Shown here one piece after another: positions 27,164 through 35,959 of a stretch of 64,000 bases of DNA. Positions within the stretch are counted from its first letter, which is position 1. The number at the start of each line of letters is the position of its first letter. Location of the stretch: positions 124,001 to 188,000 of the forward strand of contig JAUSBY010000003.1 of assembly GCA_030651765.1 (NCBI GenBank). The letters are read 5' to 3'. The stretch is from Coriobacteriia bacterium. Lineage in GTDB: Bacteria; Actinomycetota; Coriobacteriia; Anaerosomatales; Anaerosomataceae. The notes below the pieces were generated by a model, which made no database searches, had not been told where the DNA came from, and saw only the letters and a program-made list of their open reading frames with translations. A program made the translations under genes and the position numbers.

Positions 27164-28887
27164 GCGACCTCCTCCTCGGTCAGCTGGCTTCTCACGATCT
27201 CGACGTACGTTTCGCACGTCTCCATCAGTTCGCTGTGAGTGCCCGAGCCGACGATGGTGCCCTCGTCGAGCACGATGATCCGGTCGGCGTGCATGATCGT
27301 GCTGACCCGCTGGGCGACGATGATCACCGTGGCGTTGGCGGTGTCGCGCGCGAGCGCGGTGCGCAGTGCGGCGTCGGTCGCGAAGTCGAGCGCGGAGAAG
27401 CTGTCGTCGAAGATGTAGATCGGCGGGCGCTTCACGAGCGCGCGGGCGATCGCGAGGCGCTGGCGCTGGCCGCCGGAGAGATTGGCTCCGCCTTGCGCGA
27501 TCGGCGCATCGAGGCCCTCGGGCAGCGCGTGCACGAACGTCGCGGCCTGAGCCACCTCAAGCGCGTGCCAGAGCTCCTCGTCGGTGGCGTCCTCGCGGCC
27601 GTAGCGCAGGTTGCTCGCCACGGTGCCGCTGAACAGGAACGCTTTCTGTGGGATGAAGCCGATCAGGCTCCAGAGGTGCTCTTGCGTCATATCGCGGCTG
27701 TCCACCCCGTCTACGAGCAGCCGTCCTCCGGTGATGTCGTAGAAGCGGGGGATGAGGTTGATGAGCGTCGACTTGCCGCTGCCGGTGGAGCCCACGACCG
27801 CCGTGGTCTCGCCGGGCACGGCGGCAAACGTCACGCTGCAGAGGACCGCACTCTCCGCGCCCGGGTAGCGAAACTCGACGTCCATGAACTCGACCGTTCC
27901 GTGGTGCTCGGCCATGACGACCGGGTCTGCCGGATCGGCGATCTCGGGCTCGGTGTCGAGCACCTCGTTGATGCGCTCGGCCGAGGCGGCGGCGCGCGGG
28001 ACCATGACGAACATGACGGTCGCCATCATGACCGACATGAGGATCTGCATGATGTAGGTGAGGAATGCCGTGAGGTTGCCGATGGGCATCTCGCCGCTGG
28101 CGATGCGCAGTCCGCCGAACCACATCGTCGCCACGAGCGAGAGGTTGAACACCGCCATGACCGTCGGCATGATGAGCGCGAACAGGCGACCGACTGCGAG
28201 CATCGTCTCGGACAGATCGCGGTTGGCCTCGTCGAAGCGGCGTGCCTCGTAGTCGCTGCGCACGAACGCTCTGATCACGCGGATGCCGGTGAGTTTCTCG
28301 CGCATGACCTGGTTCACGCGGTCGACCCGCAGCTGCATCGTCTTGAACAGCGGGAGCGCTTTGCGCGCCATGAGCGCAATGATCACCGCAAGCAGCGGGA
28401 CGACCACGGCGATGAGTCCCGAGAGCGGCACGTCCTGCCTGACGGCCATGATGATGCCGCCGACGGCCATGAACGGTGCGATGACCATGACGTTCAGGCC
28501 CATGGCTACCACCATCTGAACCTGCTGCACATCGTTGGTGGTGCGGGTGATGAGCGACGGAGCGCCGAAGCGGTTCATCTCGGCGAGTGAGAAGTCCTGC
28601 ACGCGCCGGAAGACAGCATGCCGGACGTCACGACCAAAGGCCATGGCTGCCTTCGCCCCCCAGTACACCGAGACGATCGAGGCGATGCCGAGGAGCAGCG
28701 TCACGCCGAGCATGACGACACCGATGCGGATCACGTACGCGGTGTCGGCTTTGGCCACGCCGTTGTTGATGATGTCCGCGTTCAGGTCGGGCAGGTACAG
28801 GTTACCGATGGCCTGCATGAGCAGCAGCACCATCACGAAGGTCAGCTGGACCCGGTACGGCTTGAGGAAGCGCAGGATACGCATCAT
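27160..28887 (-). CDS. Heterodimeric ABC exporter, subunit A (degenerate ATPase site)
   Basis: A 575-residue half-transporter, six helices (about 15-300) followed by a nucleotide-binding domain. Walker A GSTGSGKST and signature LSGGQRQRLAIARAL are canonical, but the Walker B end reads YIFDDSFSALD, with Asp in place of the catalytic Glu, and the H-loop reads VAQRVST, with Gln in place of His. Its own ATP site is therefore degenerate and pairs with the ISAGQ signature of subunit B, while its LSGGQ completes the active site there. It starts with ATGATG overlapping the marR stop, so all three genes form one operon. Confidence 0.95.
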   Translation of the reverse strand: MMRILRFLKPYRVQLTFVMVLLLMQAIGNLYLPDLNADIINNGVAKADTAYVIRIGVVMLGVTLLLGIASIVSVYWGAKAAMAFGRDVRHAVFRRVQDFSLAEMNRFGAPSLITRTTNDVQQVQMVVAMGLNVMVIAPFMAVGGIIMAVRQDVPLSGLIAVVVPLLAVIIALMARKALPLFKTMQLRVDRVNQVMREKLTGIRVIRAFVRSDYEARRFDEANRDLSETMLAVGRLFALIMPTVMAVFNLSLVATMWFGGLRIASGEMPIGNLTAFLTYIMQILMSVMMATVMFVMVPRAAASAERINEVLDTEPEIADPADPVVMAEHHGTVEFMDVEFRYPGAESAVLCSVTFAAVPGETTAVVGSTGSGKSTLINLIPRFYDITGGRLLVDGVDSRDMTQEHLWSLIGFIPQKAFLFSGTVASNLRYGREDATDEELWHALEVAQAATFVHALPEGLDAPIAQGGANLSGGQRQRLAIARALVKRPPIYIFDDSFSALDFATDAALRTALARDTANATVIIVAQRVSTIMHADRIIVLDEGTIVGSGTHSELMETCETYVEIVRSQLTEEEVA

Positions 28888-29420
28888 CTGTCGTCGTCTC
28901 CCGGCTTCGCATGCGGATTCGTGCCGCCGGCCCGCTCAAGCGCGGCCGCGGCACGCTCGTTGAGCGCCTCGAGCAGTCGCAGGAGTTCCGCCCGGTCGGC
29001 CTCGGGCATCTCCCCGACGGTGGAGGCGATGATGCGGGCGTGGACCTCCCGCATCCGCTCGGCCACCTCCACGCCGCTCGGGCTCAAGAAGATGCGGGTG
29101 ATCCGCTGGTCGTGCTCGTCGGCGCGGCGCTCGATGAGCGATGCGGCCTCCATCTTCTGAAGCATGCTCGTGACCGTCGGCCGGGAGACGTGGAGCCACG
29201 TGGCGAGGTCGCTTTGGCTGACGCCGTCAGAACGCGACAGGGCGAGCAGGCAGCCGGCCTGCGCCGGGTGCGTCTCCTCCTCGGCGAGCATGGCCATCAT
29301 GAGGTGGCGGTTGAGGATCATCGAGCGCTTGAACGCACGGAAGACATCGACCGCGAGCGGGTCGACGCCCTCGAGCGCGGGCTCGAAGGGGTCGGGTAGC
29401 GCGTGATGCGGATGCGGCAT
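28884..29420 (-). CDS. MarR family transcriptional regulator
   Basis: A 178-residue winged-helix regulator, probably a local repressor of itself and the two downstream ABC subunits. The helix-turn-helix is GVSQSDLATWLHVSRPTVTSMLQKME (two short stretches joined), followed by a wing with RRADEHDQRITRIFLS, the classical MarR DxRxxR-like motif. The N-terminal tail is His/Pro-rich (MPHPHHALPDP). ATG at 29420 has GGAAGG 10 bases upstream. The operator candidate 30-50 bases upstream overlaps the start of transcription. The inducing ligand is unknown. Confidence 0.93.
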   Translation of the reverse strand: MPHPHHALPDPFEPALEGVDPLAVDVFRAFKRSMILNRHLMMAMLAEEETHPAQAGCLLALSRSDGVSQSDLATWLHVSRPTVTSMLQKMEAASLIERRADEHDQRITRIFLSPSGVEVAERMREVHARIIASTVGEMPEADRAELLRLLEALNERAAAALERAGGTNPHAKPGDDDR

Positions 29421-29452
29421 GGGCGCGGGTCCTTCCGGAGTCGCGACGACAG

Positions 29453-29507
29453 TTAGCGCACTAATGATTAGTAGGCGAACTATAGCGCGCGGACCCGATC
29501 CGTGCAA
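29453..29507 (-). promoter_or_regulatory. marR-ABC promoter with overlapping palindromic operator
   Basis: Reading the minus strand: TTGCAC (-35, plus bases 29502-29507), a 17-base spacer, and TATAGT (-10, 29479-29484). Just downstream of the -10 lies ACTAATGATTAGT (29460-29472), a 13-base palindrome, joined to TTAGCGCACTAA (29453-29464). TTAG/CTAA half-sites are typical of MarR operators, and this position would block transcription, so autorepression is expected. Confidence 0.7.
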
Positions 29508-29596
29508 GACCGGCGCTGACGGCCCGCTGGCCTCGTCCGGGGCGTGCGCTACACTCGGATGGTTCGCTCCACCGCGCGACAACGGAGGGTGCACGC

Positions 29597-29974
29597 ATGG
29601 ACCTCACGCCGCACCATGTCGGCATCATCGTCGGCGATCTTGCCCGTTCCAAGGCGTTTTACGGCGCGCTCGGCTTCGTGACGGTCGACGAGCGGGTGGG
29701 CGAGGACAAGACGCTCACGTTCATGCGCCTCGGCGGCCTGCAGGTGGAGCTCTTCGCCTACCGGGAGCCGGTGCCCGCAGCCGAGGTGCCCGACCGGTCA
29801 CTCGGCTTCCGCCACCTCGCGCTCGAGACGGCGGACATCGACGCCACATACGCCGAGTTGCGCGAACTCGGTGTGATCGGCCCCGGCGTGCAGATCGCCG
29901 AGTACCCCGGCGGCTGGCGGCTGCTGTTCTTCCACGATCCTGACGGGGTCGAGATCGAGATCAAACAGGCGTGA
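29597..29974 (+). CDS. VOC/glyoxalase superfamily protein
   Basis: A 125-residue single vicinal-oxygen-chelate module pair. It begins MDLTPHHVGIIVGDLARSKAFYGALGF, has the second-half HLALETADIDATYAELRELG, and ends with GGWRLLFFHDPDGVEIEI. Metal ligands typical of the fold can be placed at His7, Glu49 or so, His74 and Glu121. It may be a lactoylglutathione-lyase-like or methylmalonyl-CoA epimerase-like enzyme, but the sequence does not decide. GGAGG lies 7 bases upstream of ATG. The next gene starts 40 bases later on the same strand. Confidence 0.8.
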   Translation: MDLTPHHVGIIVGDLARSKAFYGALGFVTVDERVGEDKTLTFMRLGGLQVELFAYREPVPAAEVPDRSLGFRHLALETADIDATYAELRELGVIGPGVQIAEYPGGWRLLFFHDPDGVEIEIKQA

Positions 29975-30014
29975 ACCACGTGGCCGACCGGCCGCGCGAA
30001 AGGGGCGATGTCTC

Positions 30015-30458
30015 ATGGACCGCGAACTACTCTCGTCGGAGATCACCGCGGCGATGCGGGCGCGCGACAAGCTGCGGCTGTCGATCCTGCGCCAGGTGAA
30101 GAACGAGATCGACATGCGCGAGAAGGAGTCCGGTCGGCAGGTCGAACCCGCCGAGGTGGTGGCGGCGCTCAAGAAGGTGCTCAAGCAGACGTCGGAGACC
30201 CTCGAGGGCTCGATCAAGGTCGCTACCGATGCCGAGCGGACAGCGCACCTGACCGAGCAGGTGGCCATCCTCGAGGCCTACCTGCCGGCGCAGGTCGAAG
30301 GCGAGGCGCTCCGGGCCATCGTGAAGTGCGTGCTCGACGAGGCGCAGATCACCGAGAAGCGCGACATGGGCCGGGCCATCGGAGCGGTGGTGGCCGAGTG
30401 CGGCGGCAACTGCGACAAGGCCGAGGTCGCCCGCCTGGTCGGGGAGGTGCTGTCATGA
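30015..30458 (+). CDS. yqeY: GatB/YqeY domain protein
   Basis: A 147-residue cytosolic protein of the YqeY family, similar to the tail domain of the GatB amidotransferase subunit. Family landmarks: ITAAMRARDKLRLSILRQVKNEI, SETLEGSIKVATDAERTAHL and AYLPAQVEGEAL, then KRDMGRAIGAVV. The typical role is unclear; homologs are thought to interact with tRNA or amidotransferase. Its stop overlaps the next gene's start as ATGA. Confidence 0.93.
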   Translation: MDRELLSSEITAAMRARDKLRLSILRQVKNEIDMREKESGRQVEPAEVVAALKKVLKQTSETLEGSIKVATDAERTAHLTEQVAILEAYLPAQVEGEALRAIVKCVLDEAQITEKRDMGRAIGAVVAECGGNCDKAEVARLVGEVLS

Positions 30459-31663
30459 GTGACCTGGAGGCGCGCATCGAGGCCGATCTAGCCGAGCTCA
30501 CCGCGCACCCTGACCGGCACGTCGGAGGCCCCGGCAACGACGCCGCCAACGAGATGGTCGCCACGCGGCTTGCCGGTCTCGGCTTCGACGTCAGGCGCAC
30601 CGGGTTCGACTGTCTCGAGTGGGAGCACGGCGAGGCGTTCGTCGAGGTGGGCGGCGAGCGGTTCGACCTGCATGTCGGCCCGTACTCCCCACCGTGTGTC
30701 ACGCGCGCGACGCTCATCGAGGTCGGGGACATCGAGCATCTCGAGAAGCCCGTGATCGCGGGTGCCGTGGTGCTGCTCACCAACGAGATCGCCGCGCACC
30801 AGGTCATGCCGAAGAACTTCCCGTTCTACAACCCGGAGGAGCATCGACGCATCATCGCCGCGCTCGAGCACTTCGGGCCGGCCGCGGTGATCGCGGCCAC
30901 CGGCCGCGACCCGGAGATGGTGGGCGGGCAGTATCCGTTCCCGCTGTTCGAGGACGGCGACCTGGACATCCCCAACGCCTACATGACCGCCGAGGACGGC
31001 AAGCTGTTGCGCAAGTTCGACGGCGACCTCGTCCGCATACGTATCGAGTCCCGGCGCCTGCCGGCGACTGCCGAGCAGGTGGTCGCCACGCTTCCGGGCG
31101 ACCGCCCGGGCAGGATCGTGGTCTCGGCGCACATCGACAGCCGCCGTGGCTCTCCCGGGGGCCTCGACAATGCGAGCGGCGTGGCGACACTCCTTGCGCT
31201 CGCCGTGTTGCTTGCCGGGTACGAGCACGGACCGACGATCGAGATCGTGCCGTTCAACGGTGAGGACGACTACGCGGCGCACGGCGAGATCCTCTGGCTC
31301 GCCGAGAACGAGGGCGCGATGGACGACATCGAACTCGGCATCAACATCGACGATCTCGGCTGGCGGGGTACGGTCAACCACGTGTCGCTCTATGGGTGCC
31401 CGCCCGAGGTGGAGGCGGCCGTCCGCGCCGCTGTGGACGGCTTCCCGGACATGGCCGAGGGACCGCAGTGGTTTCAGAGCGACCATGCGATCTTCGGCAT
31501 GCACGGCCGACCGGCCATCGCGCTTGCGACGAGCGACATCGCGGGGTTCATGGCCGGTTACGCGCACTCGGAGAAGGACACCGCCGATCTGGCGGACCCG
31601 GCGCTCATCGCCGGGGCAGCCCGGTTCGTGCGCGATGTGATCGACAGGGTTGCCAGCGCGTAG
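30455..31663 (+). CDS. M28 family zinc aminopeptidase-like protein
   Basis: A 402-residue protein with the M28 peptidase fold. The metal ligands can be placed: His in VVSAHIDSRRGS, Asp in GGLDNASGVATLLALA, the Glu pair in NGEDDYAAHGE, Asp in INIDDLGW, and His in YAHSEKDTADL. A PA-like inserted region lies between about 85 and 190. No signal peptide is visible, so it is probably cytosolic. The start at 30455 is coupled to yqeY. Substrate specificity unknown; a Gly-Ser-Pro-Gly flexible loop near the second ligand is family-like. Confidence 0.85.
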   Translation: MSDLEARIEADLAELTAHPDRHVGGPGNDAANEMVATRLAGLGFDVRRTGFDCLEWEHGEAFVEVGGERFDLHVGPYSPPCVTRATLIEVGDIEHLEKPVIAGAVVLLTNEIAAHQVMPKNFPFYNPEEHRRIIAALEHFGPAAVIAATGRDPEMVGGQYPFPLFEDGDLDIPNAYMTAEDGKLLRKFDGDLVRIRIESRRLPATAEQVVATLPGDRPGRIVVSAHIDSRRGSPGGLDNASGVATLLALAVLLAGYEHGPTIEIVPFNGEDDYAAHGEILWLAENEGAMDDIELGINIDDLGWRGTVNHVSLYGCPPEVEAAVRAAVDGFPDMAEGPQWFQSDHAIFGMHGRPAIALATSDIAGFMAGYAHSEKDTADLADPALIAGAARFVRDVIDRVASA

Positions 31664-31715
31664 GCACGTTAGGCACACTGATACTCTAGGGCGTGTCACT
31701 CGGGAGGGAGCCGCA

Positions 31716-32285
31716 ATGAAGAAGTCGGGCATCATCATCGGCCTCGTAGTGCTCGCGATAGTCGCGATGTCGCTCATCGGCACGTACAACCGGCTGGTGA
31801 ACCTCGACAACGAGGTCGAGACGCAGTGGGCGCAGATCGACAACCAGCTCAAGCGCCGCGCGGACCTCATTCCCAACCTCGTGAACACGGTCAAGGGCTT
31901 TGCCGCGCAGGAGAAGGACATCATGACCGCGATCGCCGACAGCCGCGCGCGGCTCGCAGGCGCCGCGTCTCCCGCGGAGGCTGCAGAAGCCGATGCCGAG
32001 CTCACAGGCGCGCTCGGCAGACTGCTCGTCATCGTCGAGAACTACCCCGACCTCAAGAGTGACCAGACGTTCATCCGGCTGATGGATGAACTCTCCGGCA
32101 CAGAGAACCGTATCTCCGTGGCGCGCAAGGACTACAACGAGACCGTGCGCGACTACAATCTGGCGGTGCGCACGTTCCCGACCAACCTGATCGCGCCGAT
32201 CATGGGCTTCGAGAAGGCCGAGTTCTTCGAGATCTCCGAGTCCGACCGCGAGACGCCCGAAGTGGACTTTGGCAACGACGAGTAG
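31716..32285 (+). CDS. LemA family protein
   Basis: A 189-residue protein with an N-terminal anchor (GIIIGLVVLAIVAMSLIGTY, out of the cytoplasm) and the LemA helical core. The core has YNRLVNLDNEVETQWAQID, the signature QLKRRADLIPNLVNTVKGF, and ARKDYNETVRDYNLAVRTFP. LemA proteins occur next to TPM-domain genes in many bacteria and are linked to membrane stress and signalling. GGGAGGGAG precedes the ATG by 7 bases. The following TPM gene begins 22 bases after it. Confidence 0.94.
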   Translation: MKKSGIIIGLVVLAIVAMSLIGTYNRLVNLDNEVETQWAQIDNQLKRRADLIPNLVNTVKGFAAQEKDIMTAIADSRARLAGAASPAEAAEADAELTGALGRLLVIVENYPDLKSDQTFIRLMDELSGTENRISVARKDYNETVRDYNLAVRTFPTNLIAPIMGFEKAEFFEISESDRETPEVDFGNDE

Positions 32286-32307
32286 CCGGCGGAGGACTCA
32301 AGGCCTC

Positions 32308-33078
32308 ATGACCCGTCGCGTATCGCTGCTGCTTGCCCTCGCGCTTGCCGCCACGGTGGCGTTCGCGCTTCCCGCCGCGGGCATCGAGGCCACCGGCTAC
32401 GTGATGGACGAGGCGGGCATCATCCCGCCCGACGTCGAGTCACGCATCGAAGCGCTCTCGGCACGCATCGAGACTTCGACGCCCGGCGCCCAGATCGCGG
32501 TCGTCACCGTCGCCTCGCTTGACGGTCGACCGATCGAGGACTACGCCGAGCGCCTGTTCGACGAGCTGGGCATCGGCGCGAAGGACCTGGACAACGGCGT
32601 GCTGCTCATCGTCGCAGTGAGCGAGCGCGAGGTGCGGATCGAGGTGGGCTACGGCCTCGAGGGGGCCATCCCCGATCCGGTTGCCGGTCGTGTGCTCGAC
32701 GAGGACGTCATCCCGCGCTTCCGCGATGGCGACATGGCAGGCGGTATCGAGGCCGGTCACGCACGGCTCGCCGGACTGGTGGCTGCCGAGTACGAGACCG
32801 AGGTCGAGGGTGCCGCCGAGCCGAACACCGGTCCGGGCATCGGCTTGTGGATCGTGCTGCTCGCCGTCGGCGGCGTCATCGGGTTCTTCATCTGGGCCGC
32901 GAAGAAAGGCCTGCTCAAGGGCGGCGGCGGCTCACCCGGCTCGGGCGGCAGCTCCGGCGGAGGGTTCATGCCACCCCCGCCGTCCACATGGGGCGGCTCG
33001 AGCAGCGGGGGCGGCGGCTCGTCCGGCGGCTTCGGCGGCGGTGGTTCGGGCGGCGGCGGAGCGACCCGGGGCTGGTAG
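32308..33078 (+). CDS. Membrane-anchored TPM domain protein with Gly/Ser-rich tail
   Basis: A 256-residue protein: signal peptide about 1-23, TPM domain about 25-155 (VMDEAGIIPPDVESRIEAL, GAQIAVVTVASLDG, RIEVGYGLEGAIPDP), a membrane helix GLWIVLLAVGGVIGFFIWAA, then a low-complexity tail rich in Gly and Ser. TPM domains are named for TLP18.3/Psb32/MOLO-1 and some are phosphatase-like, but function in bacteria is unclear. Pairs with the LemA gene just upstream, which fits the common LemA-TPM arrangement. Confidence 0.9.
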   Translation: MTRRVSLLLALALAATVAFALPAAGIEATGYVMDEAGIIPPDVESRIEALSARIETSTPGAQIAVVTVASLDGRPIEDYAERLFDELGIGAKDLDNGVLLIVAVSEREVRIEVGYGLEGAIPDPVAGRVLDEDVIPRFRDGDMAGGIEAGHARLAGLVAAEYETEVEGAAEPNTGPGIGLWIVLLAVGGVIGFFIWAAKKGLLKGGGGSPGSGGSSGGGFMPPPPSTWGGSSSGGGGSSGGFGGGGSGGGGATRGW

Positions 33079-33104
33079 CGGTACCGGCGCTCGACGCGCA
33101 GGGC

Positions 33105-33581
33105 CTACGCGTGTCGCGGCTTCCTGAAGGCCGCGTGCCAGAACACCCGGCCGGCGAGCAGGAGCGCGGTCCCCACGCCGACGTACACGGCACCCATGAT
33201 GCCCGCACCGATCTGGTCGTCGGCCACAACAAGGCTCCGCAGCCAGATGCCGCCACCCATCATGAGCGCGACGAGCGCCCACGAGCGCAGCGAGAAGAAG
33301 CTCAGGAAGAACGCGGGGCCGCGCCTCCGGATGCGCTCGACCGCCGTGGCGGCCACACGCTCCAGCAGATACCGTGACTTGAGCACGCCGAGCGAAAGAC
33401 CCACCGCAAGCGCCCACGCGTGCCACGAGCGGCCCTGGATGTAGTCGAGCCCCCGGACGATCAGGATCGATGCGCCGATCAGCCACATCGCGGCCGCGGA
33501 GACCAGCTGCGTCCGTACGCTGGACCGGAGCGCGCCTCGCGAGCGGTTCTCGGCTGCGGGGGCTTGAGGGGCATCAGTCAT
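33105..33581 (-). CDS. Hypothetical membrane protein
   Basis: 158 residues, no family I recognise with confidence. A polar N-terminus (about 1-25) is followed by hydrophobic segments VSAAAMWLIGASILIVRGL, AWALAVGLSLGVLKSRYLL, SWALVALMMGGGIWLRSL and GIMGAVYVGVGTALLLAGRVF, so about four helices are likely. The C-terminus is short and basic. It is convergent with the TPM gene (26 bases apart) and divergent from arginine deiminase, so context gives no function. Confidence 0.7.
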   Translation of the reverse strand: MTDAPQAPAAENRSRGALRSSVRTQLVSAAAMWLIGASILIVRGLDYIQGRSWHAWALAVGLSLGVLKSRYLLERVAATAVERIRRRGPAFFLSFFSLRSWALVALMMGGGIWLRSLVVADDQIGAGIMGAVYVGVGTALLLAGRVFWHAAFRKPRHA

Positions 33582-33714
33582 GTGGGGCAGTGTCCTCTCA
33601 ACAGGTGCGGGCTGGCAAGTCCCGACGGTCGGGTCTCTGCACGTCGCCTGCCACATGGCGCGCGGCATGGCATGATACAGGGTGCGCGAACGCGTTTCAC
33701 GAGGAGGAGACAGC

Positions 33715-34983
33715 ATGATCATCACGCCCGGCGTGCACTCCGAGGTCGGCACGCTCAGAACCGTGCTCGTCCACCGGCCCGGCATCGGCCTCGAGCGCCT
33801 GACACCTGCCAACCGCAGCGAGTTCCTCTTCGACGATGTCGTGTGGGTCGAGCGCGCGCAGGCCGAGCACGATGCGTTCGTTGCGCTGCTGCGTTCGCGG
33901 GGCGTCGAGGTGCTCTACCTCGAGGAACTGCTCGCCGAGGCGCTCGCGCACTCGGTCGAGGCGCGTGCCGAGGCGATCGGCAACGCGGTCTCGTCGTACT
34001 CGGTCGGCCTGTCGCTCGTGACCGAGCTCCGCAGCTACCTGCACGATCTCGAGCCGGCGCACCTGGCGTCCGTGCTCATCGGCGGACTGCTCGTGCGCGA
34101 GCTTGAAGGGTTCGACCTGGCAGCGCTCGCCCGGCGCTCGCTCGGCGCGGTGCTCTCCGATCCCGACGGCTTCGTGCTGCCGCCGCTGCCCAACACGCTG
34201 TTCACCCGGGATTCGAGCGCGTGGCTGTTCGGTGGTGTCGTCTTGCCGCCGCTGTTCTGGGCGGCGCGCCGCATGGAGGTCGTCAACGTCTCGCTCATCT
34301 ACCGCTACCACCCGCGGTTCGCCGGCGCGCGATTCCACTTCTGGCACCCGCCCACCGGCGACACGTCGCGCTTCGCACTCGAGGACTTCAGTCAGGGCGC
34401 GTCGCTCGAGGGCGGCGACATCATGCCGATCGGCAACAGAACGGTGCTCGTCGGCCTCGGCGAGCGCTCGACAGGGCGCATGGTGGAACACGTCGCCTCA
34501 GCCCTGTTCGCAGCCGACGAGGCGGACCGGGTGATCGTCTGCCGGATGGCGCAGGAGCGGGCGTACATGCACCTCGACACGGTGTTCACCATGCTCGACC
34601 GCGACGCGGTCACGCTCTACCCGCCGGTCATCGAGGACATGCTCGTCTACAGCGTGCGGCCCGGCGAGCGCACCGATTCGTTCGAGATCACCGAGGAGCG
34701 GGGCCTGCTCGAGGCCGTCGCCGACGCGCTCGACATCGAGACGCTCCGCGTGGTCGAGACCGGAGGCGACAGCTTCCAGTCCGCGCGCGAGCAGTGGGAC
34801 GACGCCAACAACGTGGTGGCGGTGGAGCCCGGCGTGGTGATCGCGTACGAGAAGAACGTGGGCACCAACGCGAAGCTGCGAGAGGCGGGCATCGAGGTAC
34901 TCGAGATCGAAGGGACCGAACTCGGCAAGGGACGCGGCGGCGGCCACTGCATGACGTGCCCGATCGTGCGGGACGGCCTGTAG
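33715..34983 (+). CDS. arcA: Arginine deiminase
   Basis: Hydrolyses arginine to citrulline and ammonia, the first step of the arginine deiminase route to ATP. The 422-residue length is typical. Substrate-site motifs are [46 protein letters not shown], and the catalytic-Cys block [15 protein letters not shown] at the C-terminus. GGAGGAG lies 6-8 bases upstream of ATG at 33715. A nitroreductase gene begins on its stop codon. Carbamate kinase lies 5 kb away; ornithine carbamoyltransferase and an arginine/ornithine exchanger are not in the window. Confidence 0.97.
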   Translation: MIITPGVHSEVGTLRTVLVHRPGIGLERLTPANRSEFLFDDVVWVERAQAEHDAFVALLRSRGVEVLYLEELLAEALAHSVEARAEAIGNAVSSYSVGLSLVTELRSYLHDLEPAHLASVLIGGLLVRELEGFDLAALARRSLGAVLSDPDGFVLPPLPNTLFTRDSSAWLFGGVVLPPLFWAARRMEVVNVSLIYRYHPRFAGARFHFWHPPTGDTSRFALEDFSQGASLEGGDIMPIGNRTVLVGLGERSTGRMVEHVASALFAADEADRVIVCRMAQERAYMHLDTVFTMLDRDAVTLYPPVIEDMLVYSVRPGERTDSFEITEERGLLEAVADALDIETLRVVETGGDSFQSAREQWDDANNVVAVEPGVVIAYEKNVGTNAKLREAGIEVLEIEGTELGKGRGGGHCMTCPIVRDGL

Positions 34984-35780
34984 TGGGCGTGCGAGGCGCA
35001 TCGGAACCGGGGCCGCTTCTCAACGAGACGCTCGAGCTGCTCTACGCGCGGCGGTCCACGCGGGTCTACGGCCCCTCGCCGCTCACCGCCGACGAGAAGC
35101 AGGCCATCGCGCATGCGGCGCTCAGGGCGCCCACCGGCGGCAACATGGTCCTCTACACGATCGTCGAGATCGAGGATCAGGCGCTCAAAGATCGCCTTGC
35201 GGTCCTGTGCGACGACCAGCCGTTCATCGCGGCCGCGCCGTGGGTGCTCGTCTTCGTGGCGGACTACCAGAAATGGACCGACCTGTTCGTCGCGGGCGGC
35301 GCCTACGAGGTGGAGGGTGTCGAGCACCGCAAGGGTGTGAGCTCCGGCGGCCTCCTCCTGGCGTGCTCCGACGCGCTTATCGCCGCACAGAACGCGGTGA
35401 TCGCCGCCGAGTCGCTCGGCATAGGCTCGTGCTACATCGGCGACATCCTGGAGAACGGCGAAGACGTGGCCCGGCTGCTCGAACTGCCACCGCACACGCT
35501 GCCCATCGCGATGGTGTGCTTCGGCAGGCCGCGCGTGCCGCAGGAGCCCATCGAGCACTACGGGAAGCGTCTCGTCCACACGGATCGGTACCGGCGCATG
35601 ACACCGGCCGAGCTGACCGAGGCGGCTCGCGACCTCGAGGACCTGCACGCCCCTCATGGTCTGCCGGAGGGCGCGGCTGACTATCCGCAGGTCGTCTACC
35701 GGCGCAAGTTCGCCTCGGCATTCATGCGAGAGATGAACCGCTCGGTGACCTGGTGGCTCGAGCGGTGGGGGCAGGGTTAG
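34983..35780 (+). CDS. Nitroreductase family flavoprotein
   Basis: A 265-residue NAD(P)H-dependent FMN oxidoreductase. Family features are LLYARRSTRVYGPSPLTADEK, the FMN-contact RAPTGGNM segment, IAAQNAVIAAESLGIGSCYIGDI and an LPPHTLPIAMVCFGRPRVPQEP block, followed by a C-terminal helical tail with FMREMNRSVTWWLERWG. The start GTG at 34983 shares a base with the arcA stop; a GTG six bases later is an alternative. Transcription with arcA is likely, but the biochemical link is unknown. Confidence 0.88.
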   Translation: MGVRGASEPGPLLNETLELLYARRSTRVYGPSPLTADEKQAIAHAALRAPTGGNMVLYTIVEIEDQALKDRLAVLCDDQPFIAAAPWVLVFVADYQKWTDLFVAGGAYEVEGVEHRKGVSSGGLLLACSDALIAAQNAVIAAESLGIGSCYIGDILENGEDVARLLELPPHTLPIAMVCFGRPRVPQEPIEHYGKRLVHTDRYRRMTPAELTEAARDLEDLHAPHGLPEGAADYPQVVYRRKFASAFMREMNRSVTWWLERWGQG

Positions 35781-35959
35781 GTTCTGTCAAGGTTCCGTTC
35801 GGAGGTCGCTGGTACAACGGTCTCAATCCGTCTCCGGACCACCACGGTGTGACACTGGCGGTTGAGCCGAAGGGACTTATCACCGATACCACTAGAAGCA
35901 TCAACATCGGCGAGTAGCCTGACGCCCCGGGAACACCGGGAGCTGACGAGGAGTACACC

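Noticed and set aside
30008-31663. A single 551-codon gene covering yqeY and the M28 peptidase
   Set aside because: The first 149 codons are a shadow of yqeY in another frame; the peptidase starts at ATG 30455, coupled to the yqeY stop.
35781-35959. Cyclic-di-GMP or other riboswitch before the subtilase gene
   Set aside because: There is a small CCCGG/CCGGG hairpin, but no recognisable aptamer core; the 179 bases hold nothing else I can name.
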